The position numbers and the translations under genes were made by a program. Shown one piece after another: positions 26,169 through 34,214 of a stretch of 64,000 bases of DNA. Numbering within the stretch: position 1 is the first letter of the stretch; the number at the start of each line of letters is the position of its first letter. The stretch covers positions 249,256 to 313,255 of the forward strand of contig NZ_LMMR01000001.1 in NCBI RefSeq assembly GCF_001422325.1, given 5' to 3'. Under the pieces are notes generated by a model. That model saw only the letters and a list, made by a program, of their open reading frames with translations, ran no database searches and was not told the origin of the DNA. The DNA is from Leifsonia sp. Leaf264 (GTDB lineage Bacteria; Actinomycetota; Actinomycetes; Actinomycetales; Microbacteriaceae).

Positions 26169-27706
26169 CAGGCTGATCCCTTCCTCAGGAAGATGGCTTG
26201 GCCGAGGTGATCGGCTGTGGGCACTGATGCGCCGTCCAGGTCGGCGATCGACCAGGCGACGCGCAGAATGCGGTCGTAGCCCCGCATGGTGATGACGCCG
26301 CGCTCGAGTGCACGGTCGAGTGCGGCGAGGTCGGACGACGCGGGACGGATGCCGGCGCTGCGCAACCAACGCCCGGGAACCTCGGCGTTGAGTCGCCAGG
26401 GGGTTCCGGCCAGGCGGTCCGCTGCGGCCGATCGGGCCTGCACTATGCGCTCCCGAGCCTGCGACGTGGTGACGCGCGTCGTGTCGGGGGAAAGCCGCAG
26501 TTGGGCGGCGCTCACACGATCGACGCGGAAGTGGATGTCGATGCGATCGAGCAGCGGGCCGGAGAGCCTCGCCAGATAACGCCGCCGCACGTTGGGCGGA
26601 CAGGTGCACGACTCGCGGGCGACACCGAACAGTCCGCACGGGCAGGGATTGGCCGCAAGCACCAGCTGGAAGCGGGCGGGGAACGCCGCGACGGAGTTCG
26701 CGCGGTGGATGGTGATGCGACCGGACTCGAGTGGTTGCCGCAGCGCATCGAGTACCGCTGCGGGGAACTCCGGCGCCTCATCGAGGAACAGGACGCCGTG
26801 GGCAGCCCGTACGGCGGCTCCGGGCTTGATGATGCCGCTGCCGCCACCGACCATCGCCGCTGCCGTCGCCGTGTGATGCGGAGCCTCGATGGGCGGCCGT
26901 CGGGAGAGTCCGGCGCCGACGGGCAGGGCGCCGCCGAGGGATCGCACGGCGCTCACCTCCAGTGCGGCGTCGTCGTCGAGGTCGGGGAGGATGCCGACCA
27001 GTCGCCCGGCGAGCATGGTCTTGCCGGCGCCTGGTGGGCCGAGCATGAGGAGATGGTGTCCTCCGGCCGCTGCCACCTGCAGCGCCATGACGGCGGCGTC
27101 CTGGCCGATCACGTCGGCGAGGTCGCCCAGGTCGTCGTCCTGGTGCCGCGGCGCCGTCGGTCCCGGGATCGCATCGACGGGCAGAGGGTCGAACCGACCA
27201 CCATGCCAGATGGCCGCGTCACGCAGGCTCGCGACGCCGATCACCTGCATCCCGGGCACGAGCTCGGCCTCGTCGACGCAGGCTGTCGGCACCATGACCC
27301 GCGTGCGGCCGGCCGCGCGGGCAGCGGCCACAGCCGGCAGCACCCCCGCGATCGGCCGCAGGCGCCCGTCGAGAGCGAGCTCACCGAGGTGCACGACGCG
27401 CTCGAGCGACTCCTGCTCGATGCCGCCGGCCGCGGCCAGACACGCGAGCGCGACGGCCAGGTCGAACGCGCAGCCGTGCTTCGGCAACGAGGCCGGAGAC
27501 AGGTTCACCGTGATGTGGTGGGCGGAGAGCGGCATCCCGGAGTTGCTCGCCGCCGCACGCACGCGATGACTCGCCTGCGACAGCGCCGTGTCTGGGAGTC
27601 CGATGATGACGAGTCCGGGAAGCTGGCTCGAGATGTTCGCCTCGACGTCGACGATGGTGCCGGTCATTCCGACGAGGGCGACGGAACTGGTGCGGCCGAG
27701 CTTCAT
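26168..27706 (-). CDS. comM: ComM-family AAA+ ATPase (Mg-chelatase-like, YifB)
   Basis: Hexameric helicase-like ATPase; in naturally transformable bacteria it promotes branch migration during integration of DNA. The 512 residues contain an N-terminal Lon-protease-like fold (VEANISSQLPGLVIIGLPDTA near 20-40), Walker A GPPGAGKTML near 222, Walker B GVLFLDEAPEF near 298, NPCPCG near 355 with CTCPP nearby (a probable zinc site), and the C-terminal Mg-chelatase domain. The ATG overlaps the yraN stop by four bases. Confidence 0.93.
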   Translation of the reverse strand: MKLGRTSSVALVGMTGTIVDVEANISSQLPGLVIIGLPDTALSQASHRVRAAASNSGMPLSAHHITVNLSPASLPKHGCAFDLAVALACLAAAGGIEQESLERVVHLGELALDGRLRPIAGVLPAVAAARAAGRTRVMVPTACVDEAELVPGMQVIGVASLRDAAIWHGGRFDPLPVDAIPGPTAPRHQDDDLGDLADVIGQDAAVMALQVAAAGGHHLLMLGPPGAGKTMLAGRLVGILPDLDDDAALEVSAVRSLGGALPVGAGLSRRPPIEAPHHTATAAAMVGGGSGIIKPGAAVRAAHGVLFLDEAPEFPAAVLDALRQPLESGRITIHRANSVAAFPARFQLVLAANPCPCGLFGVARESCTCPPNVRRRYLARLSGPLLDRIDIHFRVDRVSAAQLRLSPDTTRVTTSQARERIVQARSAAADRLAGTPWRLNAEVPGRWLRSAGIRPASSDLAALDRALERGVITMRGYDRILRVAWSIADLDGASVPTADHLGQAIFLRKGSA

Positions 27707-28062
27707 GACAGCCGCTGCAGGTGCTCGATGCTCGGACTGCCGTCGCGAGGCGCGATGATCGCGATGGCGTCGATGCGGATGCGGCGGCGGGTTCCGGAGT
27801 CCGTCGCCTCGCACCACGCCGCAGCGAGCCGCCGCATCCGTGCCATCTTGCCGAGGGTGATGGCCTCGAACGGATGCCCGAAGTCGGTGCTCGAGCGGGT
27901 CTTGACCTCGACGAACACGGTCTCGCCGCCGTGCTCGGCGATCACGTCGATCTCGCCGTCGCGACACCGCCAGTTGCGCCCGATGACGCGGTAGCCGCGT
28001 GCGGTCAGATAGTCGGCGGCGAGCTGCTCGCCGCGTCGTCCGAGTTCGATCCTGTCGCCCAT
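27703..28062 (-). CDS. YraN/UPF0102 endonuclease-like protein
   Basis: A 119-residue protein of the PD-(D/E)xK nuclease fold. LGRRGEQLAADYL (near 7-19) and the catalytic core NWRCRDGEIDVIAEHGGETVFVEVKTRS (near 30-57, with D, E-x-K in order) are intact. The biological role is unknown; members are placed with comM-dprA in Actinobacteria and with DNA repair genes elsewhere. It overlaps comM by four bases. The 143 bases between it and zwf hold a small palindrome (AGCGGGCCCGCT at 28195-28206, overlapping the zwf stop) but no clear promoter. Confidence 0.88.
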   Translation of the reverse strand: MGDRIELGRRGEQLAADYLTARGYRVIGRNWRCRDGEIDVIAEHGGETVFVEVKTRSSTDFGHPFEAITLGKMARMRRLAAAWCEATDSGTRRRIRIDAIAIIAPRDGSPSIEHLQRLS

Positions 28063-28205
28063 GGAGACGACTCTGGCTCGACGCTCTCGAGCGCAGGTGG
28101 GTGGCGGCGCATCCGTGCGTCGGGATCGGAGGGTGGATGCGGTGGGGAGGAGGGCCGATGAGGAAATCGACCGGAGGCGACGTGTACCGAAGCCAGCGGG
28201 CCCGC

Positions 28206-29579
28206 TCAGGCGAGCGGCTGGCTCCATCCGCGGGGGTTCGCCGAGCCCGCCTGGTAGGTATCGAGTTCGACGGCGTCCCGGCGCCAGGCTGCGAGCACGG
28301 GAGCCACGATGCGCCAGCACTGTTCGGCGACGTCGCCGCGCACCGACAGCGTCGGGTCGCCCTCCAGCAGTTCGGCCAGCACCTCGCCGTATGCGCTCAG
28401 CTCGCTCGCCTCGAACTCGGCGGAGAGGGTCTCCCACTCCAGCTTGAACGGGTCCGCTCCCCCGTTGACCGCGAGGTCCATGTCGAGCACCGGCGGGTTC
28501 AGCCCGATCCGGATGCGAGCGTCGCGGGTGGGCCCGGTGAAGCCGTTCGGCAGGTGCGGGACCGGCTTGAGGGTGATGATGACCTCCTGCCGCGGGCTGC
28601 CGATGGCCTTGCCCGACCGCAGGATGAACGGAACCCCGGCCCAGCGCCAGTTGTCGACGGCCACGGCCATCTCCGCGAGGGTCTCGGTCGCGCGGGTGCG
28701 ATCCACGCCGGGCTCCTGCAGGTAGGACGGGAGCGATCGGCCGTCGACGTCGCCGGCCGTGTAGCGGGCGCGTCGGCTCTGCGTGCCGTCGTGCTTCCAC
28801 GGTCGCACAGCACGCAGCAGTTGCACCATGTCGCCACGCAGCACCTCGGAGCTGAGGTCGGAGGGGACCTCCATGGCCACGAGCGCGAGCACCAGCAGCA
28901 GGTGGCTCTGGATCATGTCGGTCAACGCCCCGGCGTGGTCGTAGTAGCCGGCACGCCCCTCCAGGCCGAGCCTCTCCTCGAAGACGACCTCGACCCGTTC
29001 GATGTGCTCGGCCGACATCAGCGGTTCGAAGAGACGGTTGGCGAAGCGCAGTCCGAGCACGCCGAGCACGGTCGACTTGCCGAGGAAGTGGTCGACCCGG
29101 AACACCTGCTCCTCGGGCACCAGGGTCTGGAGCAATCGGTTCAGGGAACGCGCGCTGGTGAGGTCGGTCCCGAACGGCTTCTCCAATGCCAGGACGAGTC
29201 CGGGCGGCAGGGTGACGGATGCGAGGGCGGCGCACGCGGCCGCCGCGATCGCCGGGGGCACCGCGAAGTAGAGCACGATGCGTCCCTCGGCGGCGTCGAT
29301 GGCCCGTTGCAGGTCCTCAGCCGACGTCGCGTCCCCCTGCAGGTAGTGACTCGACGAGGCTACGGAGTCGCCGGCCTCCGACGGGGCGGCGGTGAAGGCC
29401 GAGCGCACGCGCTTCCGCCAGGCCGCATCCGTCATCGGCTCGCGATCGACCCCGATGAGCGCCATGCGAGTGCCACGGGACGAGGCCAGCAATGAGGCGA
29501 GGCCCGGCAGCAGCAGTCGCGAGGTCAGGTCGCCGCCCGCTCCGAGGATGATCAGGGTTTCGCGCGGAGCCGTTGCCAT
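28206..29579 (-). CDS. zwf: Glucose-6-phosphate dehydrogenase family protein
   Basis: Oxidises glucose-6-phosphate to 6-phosphogluconolactone with NADP (oxidative pentose phosphate pathway). The 457 residues show the nucleotide-binding GAGGDLTSRLLLPGL near 14-30, EKPFGTDL near 134, the substrate motif RVDHFLGKS near 161-169 (usual form RIDHYLGK) and RSGKAIG near 320. The protein is somewhat shorter than the standard enzyme (about 490-510) and the motif is conservatively changed, so it may be the second, divergent G6PDH found in many Actinobacteria rather than the one beside opcA and tal. It is inserted between DUF2469 and yraN. A TAGTGT -10 box lies six bases before the ATG. Confidence 0.87.
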   Translation of the reverse strand: MATAPRETLIILGAGGDLTSRLLLPGLASLLASSRGTRMALIGVDREPMTDAAWRKRVRSAFTAAPSEAGDSVASSSHYLQGDATSAEDLQRAIDAAEGRIVLYFAVPPAIAAAACAALASVTLPPGLVLALEKPFGTDLTSARSLNRLLQTLVPEEQVFRVDHFLGKSTVLGVLGLRFANRLFEPLMSAEHIERVEVVFEERLGLEGRAGYYDHAGALTDMIQSHLLLVLALVAMEVPSDLSSEVLRGDMVQLLRAVRPWKHDGTQSRRARYTAGDVDGRSLPSYLQEPGVDRTRATETLAEMAVAVDNWRWAGVPFILRSGKAIGSPRQEVIITLKPVPHLPNGFTGPTRDARIRIGLNPPVLDMDLAVNGGADPFKLEWETLSAEFEASELSAYGEVLAELLEGDPTLSVRGDVAEQCWRIVAPVLAAWRRDAVELDTYQAGSANPRGWSQPLA

Positions 29580-29585
29580 AGGGCG

Positions 29586-29591
29586 ACACTA
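29586..29591 (-). promoter_or_regulatory. Leaderless-type -10 box of zwf (TAGTGT) overlapping a stop codon
   Basis: TAGTGT ends six bases before the zwf ATG. Its first three bases are the TAG stop codon of the upstream DUF2469 gene. Confidence 0.55.
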
Positions 29592-29912
29592 CTCGTCGAG
29601 CGCGAGTTCCTTCGGAAGCTCGAACTCCTTGGCGGCGAGTTCCTCGACGTTGACGTCCTTGAAGGTGAGCACGCGTACAGACTTCACGAAGCGGTCCGAG
29701 CGGTAGACGTCCCACACCCAGACATCTTTCATGTTCAGCTCGAAGTAGAAGTCGTGCTCGGTGTCGCGACGAACCAGGTCGACCTCGTTGGCGAGGTAGA
29801 AGCGGCGTTCGGTCTCGACGACGAACTTGAACTGCGTGACGATGTCGCGGTATTCGCGGTAGAGCGCCAGTTCGACCTCGCGGTCGTAGTCGTCGAATTC
29901 ATCCTCGTCCAT
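29589..29912 (-). CDS. DUF2469 family protein
   Basis: A 107-residue, very acidic protein of a family restricted to Actinobacteria and nearly always found after rnhB, as here. Conserved features seen are EVELALYREYRDIVTQF near 14-30, VVETERRFYLANEVDL near 32-47 and the aromatic FELNMKDVWVWDVYR near 57-71. The function is unknown. It starts 12 bases after rnhB; GGAG lies five bases before the ATG. Confidence 0.93.
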   Translation of the reverse strand: MDEDEFDDYDREVELALYREYRDIVTQFKFVVETERRFYLANEVDLVRRDTEHDFYFELNMKDVWVWDVYRSDRFVKSVRVLTFKDVNVEELAAKEFELPKELALDE

Positions 29913-29921
29913 GGTGCTCCA

Positions 29922-29927
29922 ATCCTA
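29922..29927 (-). promoter_or_regulatory. Possible -10 box of DUF2469 (TAGGAT) overlapping the rnhB stop
   Basis: TAGGAT begins with the TAG stop of rnhB and ends nine bases before the DUF2469 ATG. With a start site about seven bases on, the leader would be only two or three bases. The GGAG in the spacer allows a different reading, in which DUF2469 is simply translated from the rnhB transcript. Confidence 0.35.
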
Positions 29928-30581
29928 CGCCGGGACGGCGGTGCTCTTCAGCCAGCTGAGTCGATGCAACGCCGATGGGCCGTGCTCGTCTATCGCCGCG
30001 TAATGGCCGGCGGATCCGTAGCCTTTGTTACCCACCCAGCCGTAGGCGGGGGTCGTCTCGTGCGCCTCGATCATGAGCCGGTCGCGGTGCACTTTGGCGA
30101 TGACGGATGCCGCAGCCACCGACCCGCAGTCGCGGTCGGCCTTCACCCTCGTGACCACCGGCAGCGGCGTCGCGAGGGCCGGGCTCAGCCAGTCGTGGCT
30201 GCCGTCGAGCAGGATCGCGCTGTCGAGGATGGCGACGCCCGAGGCGTGCAGCAGGCCCAGGGCGCGCTTGCCGGCGAGACCGAGGGCCGGAATGATCCCG
30301 ATCGAGTCGACCTCGTCGGCCGAGGCGAGACCGACCGCGGAATGCAGCACCCAGGCCGAGGCGACGGGGGCGAGAACCTCTCGACGCTTCTCGCTCAGCA
30401 TCTTCGAGTCGCGCAGCCCCTCCGGAACCGCGATGGTGGCACGTCCGATGACGGCCATGCCGACGGCGACGGGGCCGGCAATGGCTCCCCGGCCGACCTC
30501 GTCGCATCCGATCACGTAGCCGTGGCCGGAGTCGAACAGCTCGAGTTCGAACTCGAGCGTCGGATCTGCGACGGGGCTCAT
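29925..30581 (-). CDS. rnhB: Ribonuclease HII
   Basis: Removes ribonucleotides from DNA and RNA from RNA-DNA hybrids. The 218 residues carry the RNase HII signature IGCDEVGRGAIAGPVAV near 23-39 (first Asp-Glu), RDSKMLSEKRR near 55-65 and the third acidic residue in VTRVKADRDCGSVAAASVIAK (Asp of KADRD, near 141-147). The ATG overlaps the lepB stop by four bases. A longer frame to 30638 lies within lepB and has no family support. Confidence 0.95.
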   Translation of the reverse strand: MSPVADPTLEFELELFDSGHGYVIGCDEVGRGAIAGPVAVGMAVIGRATIAVPEGLRDSKMLSEKRREVLAPVASAWVLHSAVGLASADEVDSIGIIPALGLAGKRALGLLHASGVAILDSAILLDGSHDWLSPALATPLPVVTRVKADRDCGSVAAASVIAKVHRDRLMIEAHETTPAYGWVGNKGYGSAGHYAAIDEHGPSALHRLSWLKSTAVPA

Positions 30582-31339
30582 TCTCCGCCTGCGGGGTCGG
30601 GTACGGCGCCGAAGACCTCGGGGTAGTCGCCGAGCCACGCCCAGTGCTCCACGGGCCAGCTGACCACGAACGCTCGGCCGACGACGTTGTCGATCGGCAC
30701 GTAGCCCTTGCCAGGGGTGGCGCCGTTGTAGCGCGAGTCCTTCGAGTTGTAGCGGTTGTCGCCCATCACCCAGAGCGAGCCGGCCGGAACCGTCGTGTCG
30801 AAGTCGTCCTTCGACGCCCGGCTCTCGCCCTCGGGGATGACGATGTACGGCTCATCGAGGGGGACGTCGTTCACGCTCATCTGGCCGAGGGCGTTGCAGC
30901 AGGTGACATGGTCACCGGGCAGGCCGATGACGCGCTTGATGAGGTGGTCGTTGCTGTCGGGCGCCGAGAGGCCGACGAGGGAGAGCAGCCAGTCGAAGCC
31001 GGCGGCGATGGGGTTCTGCTCGATCGCGGGCGTCGGCATGAGCCATCCGCCCGGATCCTTGAAGACCACGACGTCGCCGCGCTCGATCGGCACCAGGTCG
31101 GGCACGAGCTCGTTCACGATGATGCGGTCGTGAACCTGCAGGGTCTCGCGCATCGATTCCGACGGGATGAAGAACGACCTGATGAGGAAGGTCTTCACCA
31201 GGAAGGAGATGAGGATGGCGGCCAGGAAGATGATGAGCAGGTCGCGCACGAAGAGCAGCGCACCGCGATTCTTCCGACGCGGACGCTGTTCGACTGGCTG
31301 GTCTTCCGTGCTCACGAGCACCGTGTCTTCATCTGTCAT
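30578..31339 (-). CDS. lepB: Signal peptidase I
   Basis: Membrane serine-lysine protease that cuts signal peptides from exported proteins. The 253 residues have a short acidic cytoplasmic tail, one membrane anchor (about 31-50), the catalytic Ser in FIPSESMRETL near 57-67, the general-base Lys in LIKRVIGLPGDHV near 134-146, and MGDNRYNSKDSRYNG near 193-207. The -10 box TACAAT lies in the loop of the hairpin between rplS and this gene, so lepB-rnhB probably has its own promoter. Confidence 0.95.
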   Translation of the reverse strand: MTDEDTVLVSTEDQPVEQRPRRKNRGALLFVRDLLIIFLAAILISFLVKTFLIRSFFIPSESMRETLQVHDRIIVNELVPDLVPIERGDVVVFKDPGGWLMPTPAIEQNPIAAGFDWLLSLVGLSAPDSNDHLIKRVIGLPGDHVTCCNALGQMSVNDVPLDEPYIVIPEGESRASKDDFDTTVPAGSLWVMGDNRYNSKDSRYNGATPGKGYVPIDNVVGRAFVVSWPVEHWAWLGDYPEVFGAVPDPAGGE

Positions 31340-31347
31340 TTAACTGT

Positions 31348-31386
31348 CTGAGCTCCCCACCCGATTGTACGGGGCGAGGAGCTCAG
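31348..31386 (-). terminator. Hairpin after rplS with a lepB -10 box in its loop
   Basis: CTGAGCTCC (31348-31356) and GGAGCTCAG (31378-31386) form a perfect nine-pair stem that can be lengthened by the neighbouring C and G runs. No T-run follows on the minus strand, so termination would be partial. The loop contains TACAAT on the minus strand (31364-31369), a good -10 box whose start site would give a leader of about 18 bases for lepB. Confidence 0.55.
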
Positions 31387-31402
31387 AGAAGTTCAGCGGC
31401 GA

Positions 31403-31753
31403 CTAGTGGTTGTCGCGCTTCTCCTTGATCTTGGCCTTCTTGCCGCGCAGGTCGCGCAGGTAGTAGAGCTTCGCGCGGCGCACGTCACCGCGGGTGACGA
31501 CCTCGATGTGGTCGATGACCGGGGAGTGCAGCGGGAAGATGCGCTCGACGCCGACCTGGAAGCTCACCTTGCGGACCGTGAAGGTCTCGCGGATGCCCTC
31601 GCCGGAGAGGCGGATGACGACGCCCTGGAAGACCTGGACTCGCGAGCGGCTGCCCTCGATGATGTTGACGTGCACCTTCACGGTGTCGCCGGCGCGGAAC
31701 GCGGGGATGTCGGTGCGGAGATTGGCCGCATCGACGGCGTCGAGGATATGCAT
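31403..31753 (-). CDS. rplS: 50S ribosomal protein L19
   Basis: Ribosomal protein L19 at the subunit interface, 116 residues, conserved throughout: [16 protein letters not shown] near 17-32, [10 protein letters not shown] near 36, [24 protein letters not shown] near 51-74 and the basic C terminus. The ATG 31753 gives the standard length; upstream open frame is leader. It has its own promoter and about 125 bases of leader. Confidence 0.97.
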   Translation of the reverse strand: MHILDAVDAANLRTDIPAFRAGDTVKVHVNIIEGSRSRVQVFQGVVIRLSGEGIRETFTVRKVSFQVGVERIFPLHSPVIDHIEVVTRGDVRRAKLYYLRDLRGKKAKIKEKRDNH

Positions 31754-31885
31754 GCTGATTCGCTCTCTGTGCCCGCCACCGGTCGAACACGGACTAGTTG
31801 ATTGAAGAATGGAAGTGCGCCGCGTTGGCTGCGAAAGCAGCGCCGGCTCCCCGGAGGCAGAGCATGTGCTGCGGCACAATCTCCT

Positions 31886-31915
31886 ATTCTGCCACGGATG
31901 CCCCGGTCAGGGCAA
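31886..31915 (-). promoter_or_regulatory. Promoter of rplS (TTGCCC-18-CAGAAT)
   Basis: On the minus strand TTGCCC (31910-31915) and CAGAAT (31886-31891) are spaced by 18 bases, a housekeeping-sigma arrangement and the best -35/-10 pair in the window. The leader that follows holds a GCTGC/GCAGC hairpin with a four-base loop (31828-31841). Confidence 0.55.
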
Positions 31916-31940
31916 AACGCGGCGGCAAAGCGCAGCCGCC
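31912..31940 (-). terminator. Possible terminator of the 31966-32469 gene
   Basis: Minus-strand stem GGCGGC/GCCGCC (31935-31940 with 31921-31926, eight-base loop) followed after two bases by GTTTT. It directly precedes and partly overlaps the rplS -35 box. Confidence 0.5.
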
Positions 31941-31965
31941 TCTCGGGTCCTTCCCGGGCGCAGGG

Positions 31966-32469
31966 TCAGTCGCGCGATTCGTGGATGATGATGACCTCGC
32001 CGTCATCGCCGTCCCTGGACGACCGGGTCGCCGTGTAGTGACCGCCTTGGACCGGCGGCGGGCCGGCCTGCTGCTCGAAGGTCTCCATGGTCTCGCGCAT
32101 CACCCGCGCACCGTCGGTGAAGAGCTCCCACAGCGCCATCCAGAACGCGCTGATGGCTGCCAGTGCTCCGAGGACGGCGAACAGGGAGGTGGTGTCCCCG
32201 AAGAAGCCGAAGCCGATGATGCATCCCCAGAGCACCGTGAGAACGCCGACGTCGCGCCAGGAGAGCGCACGGTCCCGCCGGACGGCCGGACGCGCGGCGA
32301 GAAGGGCCGCGATCACGACGAGGGCGATGAAGACGATGGGACAGGCGATCACGAGGCCGAGGAAACCCCACCCGCCGTGTCCGAAGATTCCCCAGCCGAT
32401 CAGCATCCAGGCCGGCAGCACGAAGGCCGCTGGGAAGAGGGCGTAGTAGAAGGCGCGACGCAGGATCAC
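31966..32469 (-). CDS. Small membrane protein, function unknown
   Basis: A 167-residue protein with about four membrane segments: near 5-27, 33-58, 73-90 and 94-113. An extramembrane tail of about 50 residues follows (QQAGPPPVQGGHYTATRSS, then an acidic Asp/Glu stretch). I recognise no family motif or catalytic residues. The GTG start has a TAGGCT box six bases upstream. It is divergent from map and followed by a terminator-like hairpin, so it appears to be a single-gene unit. Confidence 0.75.
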   Translation of the reverse strand: MILRRAFYYALFPAAFVLPAWMLIGWGIFGHGGWGFLGLVIACPIVFIALVVIAALLAARPAVRRDRALSWRDVGVLTVLWGCIIGFGFFGDTTSLFAVLGALAAISAFWMALWELFTDGARVMRETMETFEQQAGPPPVQGGHYTATRSSRDGDDGEVIIIHESRD

Positions 32470-32475
32470 GGCAAC

Positions 32476-32481
32476 AGCCTA
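32476..32481 (-). promoter_or_regulatory. Leaderless-type -10 box (TAGGCT) of the small membrane-protein gene
   Basis: TAGGCT ends six bases before the GTG at 32469; no ribosome binding site lies between. Confidence 0.5.
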
Positions 32482-32546
32482 CGGTTCGCAGGCTGAGAAG
32501 AGGAGGACAGTTCGCTGCGGGCTGACGGACAGGGAAGAATGGACCC

Positions 32547-33314
32547 ATGATCGAACTGCGGACCCCCACCGAGATCGACGAGATGCGTCCCGCCGGCCTT
32601 TTCGTCGCGAGCGTCCTGGAGGCGACCGCCGCGGCGGCCAGGGTCGGGGTGAACCTCCTCGCACTCGACAGACTCGCCCACGACATGATCCGCAAGGCCG
32701 GAGCCGAGTCGTGCTACATCGACTACCACCCCTCGTTCGGCGCGAGCCCGTTCGGCAAGGTGCTGTGCACCTCGGTGAACGACGCCGTGCTGCACGGACT
32801 CCCCCGCGACTACGTGCTGCGCGACGGCGACCTGCTGAGCCTCGATTTCGCCGCATCCGTTGACGGATGGGTCACCGACTCGGCCATCTCGGTGGTCGTC
32901 GGAACCCCGCGCGACGAGGACCTGCGCCTGATCGACACCACGACCCGGGCGCTGGACGCCGGCATCGCGGCAGCCCAGCCCGGAGGCCGTCTGGGCGACA
33001 TCTCGGCGGCCATCGCGGCGGTCGCCCACGCCGACGGCCTCTCGATCAACACCGACTTCGGCGGACACGGCGTCGGACGCACCATGCACGGCGACCCGCA
33101 CATTCCCAACAACGGCCGCGGCGGGCGCGGGCTTCCGCTCAAGCCGGGACTCGTCATCGCCATCGAGCCGTGGTTCCTGCACACCACGGACAAGATCTTC
33201 ACGGACCCCGACGGATGGACCCTGCGCAGCGCCGACGGCTCACGGGGCGCCCACATGGAGCACACCGTGGCGATCACCGAGGCCGGGCCCGTCGTCCTGA
33301 CGGCGCGCGGCTGA
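32547..33314 (+). CDS. map: Type I methionine aminopeptidase
   Basis: Removes the N-terminal Met from new proteins. The 255 residues have the pita-bread fold with all five metal ligands: Asp in LSLDFAASVDGWVTDSA (two Asp, near 98 and 109), His in FGGHGVGRTMH (near 173), Glu in AIEPWF (near 206) and the last Glu in HMEHTVAITE (near 237). The substrate His in YHPSFGAS is near 71. GGGAAG precedes the ATG, though AAGAAT six bases upstream could also mark a leaderless start. It is not next to secY-adk, so it is probably a second copy. The stop is four bases from the convergent cbiX stop. Confidence 0.92.
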   Translation: MIELRTPTEIDEMRPAGLFVASVLEATAAAARVGVNLLALDRLAHDMIRKAGAESCYIDYHPSFGASPFGKVLCTSVNDAVLHGLPRDYVLRDGDLLSLDFAASVDGWVTDSAISVVVGTPRDEDLRLIDTTTRALDAGIAAAQPGGRLGDISAAIAAVAHADGLSINTDFGGHGVGRTMHGDPHIPNNGRGGRGLPLKPGLVIAIEPWFLHTTDKIFTDPDGWTLRSADGSRGAHMEHTVAITEAGPVVLTARG

Positions 33315-33318
33315 GCCC

Positions 33319-34074
33319 TCAGCGGGCGGTCGCACCCCGGTAGCGATCCAGCACGAGGTCGATGAGCTCACCCGGGGCCCGGCGATCGGGCAGCAGGAGC
33401 GGAGCCGCGACCACGTCGCCTCCGGCGTTGAGCGCGGCGTCGTAGAAGCTGCCCGGCGCGAGCAGGTAGGTGCCGACGACGACGCGAGTTCCCGGATGGA
33501 CGTCGCGCACCATGTCGATGGCGTCGTGCAGGCGCGGCATGGCGGCGGCGATGAATCCGACGGTGACGGGACGGCCGAGCCTGACGGCGAGGCGCCTCCC
33601 GGTCTCGAAGCACTCCCGCACGGCGCGCGCGTCGCTGGAGCCGGCTGCGGCCAGCACCACGGAGTCCGCGGCGGTGAGCCCGGAAGCCTCGATGCGCTCG
33701 GCCAGCACCTGCACCAGGCGGTCGTCGGGACCGAGTTCGTCGGCGAGTTCCGCGCCGATGCGCTCGAGCCTCTCGAGGCCCTTGGCTATGCCCGTGCGCA
33801 TGTGGAAGCCCGCCGACAGCACCAGCGGCAGGATGACGGCGTGCTCGCCCGTCACGAAGCCAGCGAGAGCCTCCGCGAGGTCGGTGTGCTTGACGTCCAG
33901 GAACGCGATGCTGACGTCGTGTCCCGGCAGCGCCTCGGCCACCGCATCGACGAGCTGCATGATCCCGGCCCGGTTGGCCAGCGACGGCGCTCCGTGGGTG
34001 ATGGCGAGGAGCACCAGCGTCTCGACCGTGCCAACAGTGGACTCGTCTTCCACTCGCGCAACGGACTCCCCCAC
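33319..34074 (-). CDS. Sirohydrochlorin chelatase-like (CbiX family) protein
   Basis: A 251-residue protein with two related chelatase halves. The first has LAITHGAPSLANR near 22-34 and LPLVLSAGFHMRTGI near 82-96; the second has AAAGSSDARAV near 147-157 and VGTYLLAPGSFYDA near 200-213. This is the layout of actinobacterial CbiX/SirB proteins that insert Co or Fe into sirohydrochlorin. The first His (THG) and the GFH motif form the expected metal-site pair, while in the second half Phe replaces His (GSFYD). No cobalamin or siroheme genes lie nearby. The GTG start is the best guess; starts a few residues later are possible. Confidence 0.8.
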   Translation of the reverse strand: MGESVARVEDESTVGTVETLVLLAITHGAPSLANRAGIMQLVDAVAEALPGHDVSIAFLDVKHTDLAEALAGFVTGEHAVILPLVLSAGFHMRTGIAKGLERLERIGAELADELGPDDRLVQVLAERIEASGLTAADSVVLAAAGSSDARAVRECFETGRRLAVRLGRPVTVGFIAAAMPRLHDAIDMVRDVHPGTRVVVGTYLLAPGSFYDAALNAGGDVVAAPLLLPDRRAPGELIDLVLDRYRGATAR

Positions 34075-34140
34075 GCTCTCACCCCGAGACTGCCGCGTGC
34101 GCGAGAGACGCGCACTTGCCTTGTCTCGAAACTATTCAGG

Positions 34141-34174
34141 GCGTGTTTCGCGGACGGCACCTGCGTGTTTCGCG
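34141..34174. promoter_or_regulatory. Two 12-base direct repeats upstream of cbiX
   Basis: GCGTGTTTCGCG occurs perfectly at 34141-34152 and 34163-34174, exactly 22 bases (two helical turns) apart, in the gap between trmD and cbiX. On the minus strand TAGTTT (34129-34134) just downstream fits a -10 box. Same-face spacing suggests a regulator site for cbiX; the regulator is unknown. Confidence 0.4.
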
Positions 34175-34214
34175 TTGATGAATGATGTCGGATGCCGCAG
34201 TCGGCCGCGAAGAG

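Noticed and set aside
24921-27706. dprA and comM as proof of natural competence
   Set aside because: Both genes are conserved in many non-competent bacteria and no DNA-uptake genes are in the window.
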